Below are positions 55,853 through 64,000 of a stretch of DNA of 64,000 nucleotides, piece by piece. A model generated the notes under the pieces. The model had not been told where the DNA came from. It saw only the letters and a program-made list of their open reading frames with translations, and made no database searches. The number at the start of each line of letters is the position of its first letter. The first letter of the stretch is position 1. The translations under genes were made by a program, and so were the position numbers. The stretch spans positions 2,369,419 to 2,433,418 of the forward strand of contig NC_052507.1 of NCBI RefSeq assembly GCF_014356525.2, given 5' to 3'. This stretch comes from Nilaparvata lugens (Eukaryota; Arthropoda; Insecta; Hemiptera; Delphacidae).

Positions 55853-56818
55853 AGGTCCACGTTATAATGGCAGTGGAGAAAGATAGGAGAAAAACGTTGC
55901 CAAGTCTGACAGTTTTGCAATTTTGCCACTGACTGTACCCAGCTGTTACTCAATTTATCCCATTAAATTTGATCTAATAATAATTATCATTTCCTTGATA
56001 AAATAATCAATTTAATGTCAAATTAATCAAGAATATAATGATGTTTTTTCATAATTTGATTCAAAAATTTGCTTCCATAACTGAGATCAGATTTTATTTT
56101 TATACAAGCCTAAAACGGCAGCTAATTTGAAAATCTGTGATATACCAATCTGAATTTTGAAACAACAGAAATGTATTCATTTGGTAGGTATTCTATTCCA
56201 ATTAATTTTTAAAAATGATATAAAAATAAATATCCTATTCAAAATAAGTAATTTCAATGGAAATAATTCATAAATAACCTTTCAATATTATTTATACCGG
56301 TACAAGTAGGTCTAACTAATACGTGTAGGCTAATTGAAGCATGGATGAAGTCTAGGATGGTTAGTTATCAACATTTAAAATAATTTTAAATCAATTAAAT
56401 GTCAATTCATGTATTTTAATTTGTGTTTCTCATACGGTAATGTCTAAAAATCATCATCATCATCATCTTCTTACAAGGATTAGGCTCTATTGGCCTGTAC
56501 CGGCATCCATTTATTTCTTGGTCTTCCTATGCCTCGCTTTCCTTCGGGTTTGTACTCCCATGTCTAAAAATTATTTCAAAAATACATTTTAAATCAATTA
56601 TACGACTTGTGTACTAGAGTACTTTGATAGAATGGTGAAAAAAATGGCGGCTGAGAATTGTTTGTCTACTTTTGTAGTCACTGTCAAAAGTAAAAATAAA
56701 ATATTCTGGCAGACAACATTGCAAAGCTAAAGAGAGATAGCGCTATCTGTTTTGTTGTATGATAGAAAAGGACAGCAACAGTATTTTCAACCCTACTGCC
56801 ATTATACGTGGACCTCAT
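55853..56818. mobile_element. TA-MITE M, copy 14, with LINE tail inside
   Basis: TAGTGAGGTCCACGTTATAA at the left and TATACGTGGACCTCATTA at the right. The interior is enlarged to 966 bp. The 115-bp array closes around it at TA. Confidence 0.78.
56449..56560 (-). pseudogene. LINE ORF2 C-terminus with ATG-repeat tail
   Basis: From 56560 to the TAA at 56480 the minus strand reads WEYKPEGKRGIGRPRNKWMP then VQANRA and stop. The P-x-G-K-R-x-x-G-R-P-x-x-x-W end is typical of a LINE ORF2. The tail ends GTAAGAAGATGATGATG. Only the last 26 codons are present. Confidence 0.78.
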
Positions 56819-57819
56819 TATAGTATAATTAGATTGAATCAAGATAACAAATAAACATTTTCAAAACTTGTAATTGGTTAATACAGCAAATGCAGTACAA
56901 TGTTATCTAGTAGACAACTATAATAAGGTTGGATAAACGATAAGAATGCAGTATTTTCATAATTTTTAGTTAGAAAATACATAGAATGCAGCACAATTTG
57001 ATTTAGTAGACTACTATAATTAGGTTGAATAAACGATTAGAAATTAAGAATTTTCATAATTTGTGATTAGACAATTAATCAAATACAGCACAATGTAATC
57101 TGGTATACCACTATAATTATCTCGAACAACGATTAGATCAATATTGAGTAGTCCACCATTATCTGTAGTAGGACAATACAGCACACTCTATAGCATGTTG
57201 ATATAATTTGGTTGAACAATGACTTAATCAACTATAATCTACCAAATTCGGCTGCTTAGTATGATGGTAGATAAAGAGAGATAACCCATTAAACAAAGTA
57301 AAGTAATCATTATTTTGTAGTAGAACAATACAACGCAATCTACTCTAGTCAGGTCCACATTATAACAGTGTTTGATTTGCAATGGTATTGCTATCCTTGT
57401 CTATCATTCAACAAAGCGGATATCGCTATCTCTTTCTTCCTTTGCTCTGTTGCCAGATCTTCTTTTAACAATGTAGTATTAATAATTAATTAACAAAATA
57501 TCTTATCTTAATTTATCTCTTTCCTGTATAGGGCTACTTTCATAGAAATAGAAAGAAAAATAAAAATCTTAGTAGTCTACTCTTTTTGAAATATTTAATC
57601 ACTTATTAATATGATTAAATATTTCAAGAAGGGTACTACGATTTTTATTTTTCTTTCTATTTTATCTTAACTATGAGAACTAATTATAAAATTATTATTG
57701 TAAAATATTATAATCTGTGACATTGTCATTCAATTTCAGCTGTTTCACATCCATGAAATCAAGCCGGTAAACAGCTGATTGTAGAACAATTAAACATATG
57801 ATTCTAATTACAGCATACT

Positions 57820-58096
57820 ATCATAGAGAAACAATAGCGTAAGTAGATATCCCATTGTATAGGGCGTTTATGTCGCAACTTTTACTGTTATCTCAAGCCG
57901 ATTACTGTTGATTATTGTCGAATTTTACTGTTTTGTTGGGTGAGAGTGTATGAACGGCACAATATGAGAGACTACCAGTGTCACACAGCTTCACGGGAAA
58001 GAATTACATGAACTTTTTGCTTGAGATAACAGTAAAAGTTGCGACATAAACGCCCTATACCATGGGATATCTATTTATGCTAATGTTCTCTATGAT
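57820..58096. mobile_element. Foldback MITE F, copy E
   Basis: The arms TCATAGAGAAACAATAGCG and GGGCGTTTATGTCGCAACTT pair with AAGTTGCGACATAAACGCCC and GTTCTCTATGA. Nearly perfect over about 75 bp on each side. Confidence 0.85.
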
Positions 58097-58331
58097 ACTA
58101 TACTGTAATAAAATCATGTTTTTCTTACAGTCGAGTATGTTTCCTAGTTCCGAATTGGGAACGGCAATACTGGTACAAGAAACTGTCTTTTAGCGCTTCA
58201 GATGGAAGTTTTGTCAACTACGATCAAGAAATTTGAAACTTGTAAACTAGGTTATGTTTATAGAATGCATGTAGTAATGTCACCGCAAGCAGGTAATGTT
58301 TTCTGTTTTTCAATTATTCTTCTCTAGATTA

Positions 58332-58743
58332 CTAGTAGTTCTGTGAACAGTAGACCTCACGCTGTATTCTCATCCACAAGTACCTGATTGAAACTATAGA
58401 CCTTATGGAAATACAGCAATAGACTGGCTTCTTCACACACCTGTGTAATCACTTGTCAGCTGATTTATGATAAATAATTCTATAGTCTGATTTCACTCTA
58501 ATATTGGCGTATGAAAGAGGCTCCTTTTTCCTTTTATATTATCCTTGAAATGCAAAATTTCCAAAAGCCTTGTATATACATCGACGCGCAATTGAAAAAG
58601 GAACATACCTGTCAAATTTCATGGAAATCTATTACCGCGTTTCGCCTAAAAAACATATAAACATTCAAACATTCAAACATTTAAACATTAAGAGAAATGC
58701 CAAACCGTCGACTTGAATCTTAGACCTCACTTCGCTCGGTCAA
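58332..58743 (-). mobile_element. Helitron-like family N, copy 1
   Basis: The minus-strand 3' end is CAGAACTACTAG followed by T; the 5' region is GACCGAGCGAAGTGAGGTC. Compared with Q copy 2 it is inserted between AGATTA and ATGACAAAAAATAG. Confidence 0.65.
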
Positions 58744-58884
58744 TTATGACAAAAAATAGTGTAAGTTACTTGGACGTGAATGTCTTTTACAGTGCTGGGA
58801 ATGAAATTCTAGTCTCGGCTAACGCCTCGACTAGAAACATCTTTCTCGCCTGGAAAAGGCCCCTTCCTGTCCTTGTGACTTTTA

Positions 58885-59293
58885 CCATAGAAAAACAATA
58901 GCATAAGTAGATACCCCATGGTATAGGGCGTTTGTGTCGCAACTTCTACTGTTATCTCAAGCCGATACTTCATGTAATTCTTTCCCGTGAAGCTGTGTGA
59001 CACTGGTAGTCTCTCATAACCTATAATATTTGGACAATTTAAAACTAAATTAGGAAATTGAAGAAGTTTTAGGCAATAGCCTGTTTTTTCTTTTCCGATT
59101 CTTGTATTTTTTTGCTAACCTTATAAATAAATAAATAAATAAATAAATATTGTGCCTTCCATATACTCTCACCCCCAAAAAACATTAAAATTCGACAATA
59201 ATCAACAGTAATCGGCTTGAGATAACAGTAAAAGTTGCGACATAAACGCCCTATACCATGGGATATCTACTTACGCTATTGTTTCTCTATGGT
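58885..59293. mobile_element. Foldback MITE F, copy F, with LINE tail
   Basis: CCATAGAAAAACAATAGC ... GTCGCAACTTCTACTG pairs with CAGTAAAAGTTGCGACATAA ... GTTTCTCTATGG. A LINE-like tail at 59025-59150 splits the centre between CTCTCATAA and ATTGTGCC. Confidence 0.82.
59025..59150 (+). mobile_element. LINE-like 3' tail with (TAAA)n
   Basis: TTAGGCAATAGCCTG (a small palindrome), TCCGATTCTTGTA and CTAACCTTA precede repeated TAAA. Inserted in F copy F. Confidence 0.6.
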
Positions 59294-59671
59294 ATTAATT
59301 AATAATATACTATTCTACTTAATAAAAAATTATTGATCATTTTAAACGAGAATGAACAGTTGATATTACATCAATAAACCTGTATTAGCTACTGTCTATA
59401 GAAGGCATTGGCAAGACAAAGGATCAGCAACGTTTTTCTCCTATCTTTCTCTACTGCCATTATAACGTGGACCTCACTAGACATGCTGATATAATTTGGT
59501 TGAACAATGGTGGAAATTGAACATCTACCAAATTTGGCCTGCATAGTTCGAGGGTTAATAATATGAAAGGCTGGGGGTTTGAGCCCTCTATAACACGCGA
59601 GGTGCAAATTCCTCAAATATCGATTCTATTGAGTGAAATTCCATCTTTCAACTGGTGTGAAAATGATGGTA

Positions 59672-60470
59672 TAGTGAGGTCCACGTTATAATGGCAGTGG
59701 AGAATGATGGGAGAGCAGCGCTGCCGATTCTCTGCCTTGTTACTGCCTTCTATAGACGGTAGCTGACACCGATGTGATTTTAGCTGTTCATTCTTGTTTA
59801 AAAAACTCAAGTATATTCCATCCGTAAAACTAGTAGTTCTGTGAACAGTAGACCTCACGCAGTATTCTCATACTCAAGTACCTGATTGAAACTATAGAGA
59901 CCCTATGGAAATACAGCAATAGACTGGCTTCTCCACACATCTGTGTAATCACTTGTCAGCTGATTTATGATGAATAATTCTTTAGTATGATTTTTACTGT
60001 AATATTGTCGTAGGAAGGAGGCTCCTTTTTCCTTTTATATTATCCTTGAAATTCAAAATTTTCAAAAACCTTTTATATACGTCGACGCGCAATTAAAAAA
60101 GGAACATACCTGTCAAATTTCATGAAAATCTTTTACCGCGTTTCGCTGTAAATGCGCAACATATAAACATTCAAACATATGAACATTGAAACATTCAAAC
60201 ATTTAAACATTAAGAGAAATGCCAAACCGTCGACTTGAATCTTAGACCTCACTTCACTCGGTCAACAAACAAAATATTTTTCAAAGATTAAATCATAAAT
60301 TCTCATAACTAAGTCTAGATATTTTGTTGAAAAATTATATTTCTACATTGTTAGAGAACGGTCTGGCAACGTTGCGGAGCTAGAAAAGGATACCGCTATC
60401 TGCTTTGTTGAAAAATAGACAAGGATAGCAGCACCAATGTTAATCGAATACTGCCATTATAACGTGGAGC
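59672..60470. mobile_element. TA-MITE M, copy 16, split by N copy 2
   Basis: TAGTGAGGTCCACGTTATAA ... TTGTTTAAAAAACTCAAG before the insert, and AAAATATTTTTCAAAGATT ... CTGCCATTATAACGTGG after it. The right terminus is damaged (AGCCATAG instead of ACCTCACTA). Confidence 0.8.
59830..60266 (-). mobile_element. Helitron-like family N, copy 2
   Basis: Minus-strand 3' end ACAGAACTACTAG before T, 5' region GACCGAGTGAAGTGAGGTC. The internal AACATTCAAACAT repeats and GTCGACGCGCAATT match copies 1 and 3. Confidence 0.68.
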
Positions 60471-60645
60471 CATAGATAAAGGATAAGCATAAGCTATGTA
60501 TTTCTTGTCTCTGGTGGAGCTCATTATAGGCTCATGATTGTTCTCATCATGCCAGATTGAACGCAAAGCAACTAATTATCGTATGCCATACATCAATTAA
60601 GTAGTAAAGGGTAGACGTGTACTGTCTTAGCTATATAACTGGGTA

Positions 60646-61346
60646 TCTTTATATATAAAAGCGAAATAGCACTCACTCACTGACTGACTGACTGACTGAC
60701 TGACTCACTCACTCACTCGCAGAACTAAAAATCTACCGGACCAAAAACGTTCAAATTTGGTAGGTATGTTCAGTTGGCCCTTTAGAGGCGCACTAAGGAA
60801 TCTTTTGGCAATATTTTAACTCTAAGGGTGGATTTTAAGGGTTTAAAGTTCGTCTTTTAGCATGTATGTTCTTCTTATTCTCTTAATTATAATGGAAAAA
60901 TGTCCATACCATATGTTAATATAGAACTATAATCTAGAGAGAGTACCTCTTCGAAACAGTTGTTAACTGGTAACTAAATTAATAATTTTGTCAGGTTGGC
61001 ATTAAGTTGAGTTGACTTTGTTAGGTTGGCACCAAGTTGAAGATTGAAATGCATTAATTTATCGCGGAGAAATTGATTGGGCACTGCTACTTTAATCAAA
61101 GCTATTCCTGGGAATATTATATTACTAGCCGTCAGGCTCGCTTCGCTCGCCATATCCGTTTAGCCAGACGTTTAGTCTGGACCCCCGACTAGATCGTCCT
61201 AACATATGATAAAAATTCTCAAATGAAAAATGCAGGCGAGCGAAGTGAGCCAGCTGATCTCATTCATGGACGACCCAGTCGGGGGTCCAGGGGGCGGAGC
61301 CCCCTGGCTAGACGGATATGGCGAGCGAAGCGAGCCTAACGGCTAG
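60646..61346 (+). mobile_element. Helitron family A, copy 4
   Basis: A then TCTTTATATATAAAAGCG, and CCTAACGGCTAG then T. All family landmarks are present. It is followed by an AT-rich stretch with a short frame (61367-61618) that has no recognisable motif. Confidence 0.9.
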
Positions 61347-61574
61347 TATATTATATTAGTCAATATGTGAGTAATTTTGATATGCCTTTTAATGCCTTTA
61401 ATCGACTCTTTGCCTTTTTGCATTTTGCGTTTTTGCCTTTGACTTTTCGCTTATTAAATTGTACGTTCCGATTTGTACAAAGACGTCGATTTCTAAACAT
61501 TTATATAAACTTGTATAAAGACGGCTGGACGTACGTTGCCACTCAATACGTATCTTATTTAGATACCGAAGGAA

Positions 61575-61684
61575 ATAAATTGGGAGTTGCATTTGTTCAA
61601 ACACTGATTAATGAATAATCATCATTAAATGAAAATCCCAATTAAATGCTGTAAATCACCCCGAAGACTTCCGTTTGAAAATAA
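61575..61684 (+). mobile_element. Foldback repeat G, copy 3
   Basis: GTTGCATTTGTTCAAAC, AATCCCAATTAAATGCTGTA and AATCACCCCGAAGACTTCCG. It abuts K copy 5. Confidence 0.6.
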
Positions 61685-62094
61685 TCCTATTATATAAAGC
61701 GAGCAATGTCTGTATATCTGTTTATATTTTTATATCTGGTTATTTATGTTCAACGGATCTCGAAAACGGCTCTAACGATTTTCACGAAATTTGGAACATA
61801 GTAGGTTCATGATATAAAAATTCGATTGCACTAGGTCTCATCCTTGGGAAAACTCGCTAAACGACATTGAAAGGATAATTCATTCTTGACTGAAACAGCT
61901 GAGACTTTCGCCGTCTGTGGATAGTGAAAAGTGAGCGAGTGATTCCGTGAAAAATCAAAATATCGCATCCCCGAAATTCATAAGCTGACATATAGCCAGA
62001 TTAAAAATATAAACACAATCATTTTATAGAATTGTGTTCTGTTTATCAATAAATAAAAATAACGAGCGAAGCTCGGTGCCCCGATATTATTTAT
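61685..62094 (+). mobile_element. Helitron-like family K, copy 5, complete
   Basis: A then TCCTATTATATAAAGCGAGC, and the 3' hairpin GAGCGAAGCTCGGTGCCCCGA then T. 410 bp, no coding frame. Same structure as the copy inside M copy 6. Confidence 0.82.
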
Positions 62095-62197
62095 TCATCA
62101 ATTAGCATTTGAACAAATACATCTTTCAATTTATTTCCATCTGTAGACTGGCTGGCCGCTATAACTTTGTATAAAATGAGCGCTGCTATCCATAGAT

Positions 62198-62271
62198 TGT
62201 CAGTTTAATGTAAGTGTAAGCATTCCTGACCGGCAATTAGGGGGTACTGGGTTCGATTCCCGGGCTGACAA
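62198..62271 (+). tRNA. tRNA-like cloverleaf, probably SINE head or tRNA pseudogene
   Basis: Acceptor TGTCAGT pairs with GCTGACA. The D stem is AATG/CATT with loop TAAGTGTAAG. The anticodon stem CCTGA/TTAGG (one wobble) holds the loop CCGGCAA. The T arm is CTGGG-TTCGATT-CCCGG, followed by discriminator A. The formal anticodon would be GGC (Ala). Position 33 is C instead of the near-universal T and the D loop lacks GG, so a functional tRNA is unlikely. A tRNA-derived SINE fits better; GTACTGGGTTCGATTCCC contains a good B box. Confidence 0.5.
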
Positions 62272-62296
62272 ATAATTTTTGTAAAGTAGAGCTCAT

Positions 62297-62640
62297 CGAA
62301 TTTCCATCTAGCTGTGTACGGTACCCTGTTGACAATATTTGCAGTAGCCTTCGGGGTGATTTACAGCATTCAACTGCGATTCGTTCAATAAGTAAGCTTC
62401 ATTTCGTGATAAATAAATAAGCTTCATTAAAAATTTTATTGATCTTCCTTAAAATTTCCCAATCTATCAATGGCTTAGAAATTAATGAGAACAGGGAAAT
62501 ATGTTTCATTTCACAAACAAATTAGCAGAGTGATAAAGCAGTTTTCAACAATTATTTTGTGTCTAATAATAGAGTAGAAGACGTGATTCATAATTCACAG
62601 CATTTAATTGATTTTCGTTTATAATTATTATTTTGATACG
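62297..62640. mobile_element. Foldback repeat G, copy 4 (broken)
   Basis: Inverted pieces TTCCATCTAGCTGTGTACGG, CCTGTTGACAATATTTGCAG, CGGGGTGATTTACAGCATTC (62297-62392) and CACAGCATTTAATTGATTTT, CGTTTATAATTATTATTTT (62596-62635). The middle (62393-62595) shows nothing recognisable. Confidence 0.5.
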
Positions 62641-62691
62641 CCTGAAATGACACGTTCCTTAGGACCAAGACACATGAAACGTTTATCCAGG

Positions 62692-62813
62692 CGAAGAGTC
62701 GACATGGCAGATAGCTCTCTGATTGGCTCATTATCAGCTGATTCCCGAACTTCAAGTCAATCAGCCAATCGGAGAGCTTGCTGCTCTGCCGACTCGTCTA
62801 GAAACGCCCAATG
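62692..62813. repeat. GC-richer imperfect foldback
   Basis: GGCGAAGAGTCGACATGGC, AGATAGCTCTCTGATTGGCT pairs imperfectly with AGCCAATCGGAGAGCTTGCT and CTGCCGACTCG. Two overlapping open frames (62608-62986) cross it with no recognisable motif. Confidence 0.6.
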
Positions 62814-63189
62814 TGGTCTCGTCCTCAGAACCGGCTTACAGAGAACTACAACTCACGGTCGATCGAGTCTCAATCCTTCAAATCACTTCAAATCAAAATA
62901 CAATTATTTTAATCCGTGATAACTTCTCTAACCTGCTAGTAATTACTCTTATGAAAACGCCTGAGAAAACGCTTCATGTGGCTTGACCCCTAGTCATCAA
63001 ACTCAGAATTCTGGAGAACTTTTGAAATAAATCAACGTAAATGATCCCACAACAAAATGATGAAAAATACTTTGGTGGCACGCAATTTTAATAGCTTTTC
63101 ACAACGCAAAAAAAAACTTGCACCAATATGTCTACCTCAAGTCAATCCTACACACACGTAGGACCTTGAAACAGGTCAAAGCTTTCACG

Positions 63190-63770
63190 AGAATGAGAGA
63201 TGGGCTGAGGAGAGAGAGAGTAAGAGAGAGAGAGTGAGTGAGTGTGAGAGGGAGAGAGAGTGAGTGAGTGTGTGGTGTGTGTGAGAGAGAGAGATAGACA
63301 GAGAGAGAGTGCGAGAGAGACAGTGAGAGAATGAGAGTGTGAGTGAGAAGATGAAAGACCAGGTACACTTGAAGGTCGTTGAGAGGAGAGAAAGAGAGAG
63401 AGTGTGTGAGCGAGTGTGATTGGAAGAGAGAGTTTGTGTAAGAGAGTGAGAGAGACACCAGATCAATCCATCAAACAAAGGCGTAGGATAGAAGTCCGTT
63501 AATTAATGTGCCTTGGAGGCCAACAAATAGGGTGGGCATAAGAGACTTAAGGGATAGAAGGGAGGGAAGAAATAGGGTGGATAGTAGAGAGAGAAAGAGA
63601 GAGAGAGAGAGCGTGAGGAAGAGAGAGGTTTGAGAGAGAAAGAAGGAGAGTGGAATAGAGGGAGGAAAAAAGAGAGAAAGGAGGACAGAAGAAGATAAAG
63701 AAAGAGGAGAAGGAAAGAAGAAGAGAGTGAAAGGAAGAAAGAGGAGAAGATTGATTGATTGATTAGCTGC
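63190..63770. repeat. GA-rich simple repeats
   Basis: GA and GAGT tracts at 63205-63460 and 63585-63760, separated by complex sequence (63460-63580). The Ser/Leu frames on the minus strand are artefacts. Confidence 0.9.
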
Positions 63771-63880
63771 CTTCATTAAAAACCTAGGAGGGCGAAGTTA
63801 GGACGCAGCCGGCCCTCTTTTACACTAAACCCTCTAATACAATTCTAAGTAAAACTAAAACCCCTTCACAATAAAGATTA
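63746..63880 (-). mobile_element. LINE-like 3' tail with (AATC)n end
   Basis: GATTGATTGATTAGCTGCC followed by GGGCGAAGTTAGGACGCAGC parallels 1376-1448 (GATTGATTGATTATATGCC, GGGCGAATTAGGACTCC). It continues to the window end without a recognisable ORF. Confidence 0.5.
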
Positions 63881-64000
63881 TAAGATGAAAAAACTAATTT
63901 TACAAAAGAAAGAAAAAAAACAAAATTTCTTTCCAATTTGAATCAGTGAAAAGAATACAATCAGAAAAAAGAGAAAAGTGAAAACGGAAGAAACGTCAGT

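Larger units (their letters stand above)
57715..58886 (+). mobile_element. Repeat family Q, copy 3, split by F and N
   Basis: CATTCAATTTCAGCTGTTTC, then F copy E, then CAGTCGAGTATGTTTCCTAG, then Helitron-like N copy 1, then AATAGTGTAAGTTACTTGG and CTAGTCTCGGCTAACGCC. Copy 2 at 20345 gives the unbroken order. Confidence 0.7.
57349..59476. mobile_element. TA-MITE M, copy 15, split by a nest of repeats
   Basis: The left part is 57349-57520 (CAGGTCCACATTATAACAG ... ATTAATTAACAAAATATC) and the right part is 59290-59476 (TAATATACTATTCTACTTAA ... ACGTGGACCTCACTA). Between lie an inverted repeat pair (57545-57670, AGAAAGAAAAATAAAAATC and its inverse), Q copy 3 and two F copies. Confidence 0.78.
55040..59560. 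repeat. Degenerate tandem array, about 115-bp unit, split by inserts
   Basis: Units with ACAATACA-CAAATRCAG, CACAATGTRATCTAGTAGAC, ACTATAATTAGGTTGAA and AACGATTAGA occur at 55060-55190, 55395-55470, 55780-55852 and 56819-57348, and the last resumes at 59477-59560 (GCTGATATAATTTGGTTGAAC also at 57202). F, SINE and M elements are inserted between units. Confidence 0.65.

Overview
The window looks like intronic or intergenic DNA of a large, AT-rich, transposon-packed arthropod genome. Features pointing that way are CTAG-ended Helitrons, short inverted-repeat elements (MITEs), non-LTR retrotransposon tails ending in simple repeats, a mariner-type transposase relic, a hAT element with an exact 8-bp target duplication, and tRNA-derived short elements. 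From memory, the abundant TA-flanked MITE (termini TAGTGAGGTCCACG) and the general repeat style suggest a hemipteran insect, possibly a delphacid planthopper. I could not test that. No intact host gene, rRNA or convincing functional tRNA is visible. Almost every long open frame is a simple-repeat artefact.

The one strong piece of host coding sequence is an exon on the minus strand at 44798-44942. It encodes the C-terminal half of an immunoglobulin domain, reads open for 48 codons, and has a consensus acceptor and donor. The best family guess is a sidestep-like neuronal cell-surface protein. A truncated second copy of this exon lies at 44303-44384. A degenerate array of about 105-bp units (42905-44340) appears to be built from the same exon end and splice donor plus the following intron. 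Much of the window is therefore probably introns of this gene or its flanks.

Layout. 1-1.87 kb: Helitron-like and LINE ends, then GA repeats. 1.87-6.44 kb: a small foldback MITE split by a TTAA-targeting long-inverted-repeat element with a decayed coding region, by a short GGTGCGTACAG-ended element, and by a TA-type MITE; these hosts carry further insertions. 6.5-16.3 kb: repeats, GA/GAA tracts, the first Helitron-A and a (TAAA)n tract. 16.3-19.25 kb: tandem LINE 3' ends. 19.3-25.4 kb: decayed repeats, tandem duplications and an inverted-repeat element. 25.4-36.5 kb: TA-MITEs, a mariner pseudogene, Helitron-like insertions and a foldback element. 36.6 kb: a second fragment of the transposon-associated protein found near 3 kb. 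38-42.7 kb: Helitron-A copy, 2 kb of polypurine DNA and a CTTTCC repeat. 42.7-50.2 kb: the exon neighbourhood followed by a deep nest of Helitrons, a hAT, a TTA-type MITE and others. 50.5-52 kb: a TA-MITE split by a LINE whose ends lie in opposite orientations. 52-64 kb: minisatellite, foldback MITEs, a SINE, an array of about 115-bp units split by MITEs, Helitron-A and Helitron-K copies, a tRNA-like cloverleaf and GA tracts.

The repeats work as a stratigraphic record rather than a pathway. Several copies of the same family can be compared here, so many insertion sites can be reconstructed against an uninterrupted relative in the same window. These comparisons support TA, TTAA, TTA, 8-bp and A|T targets. 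All family names (K, J, A, N, M, F, Q and so on) are labels made for this window.
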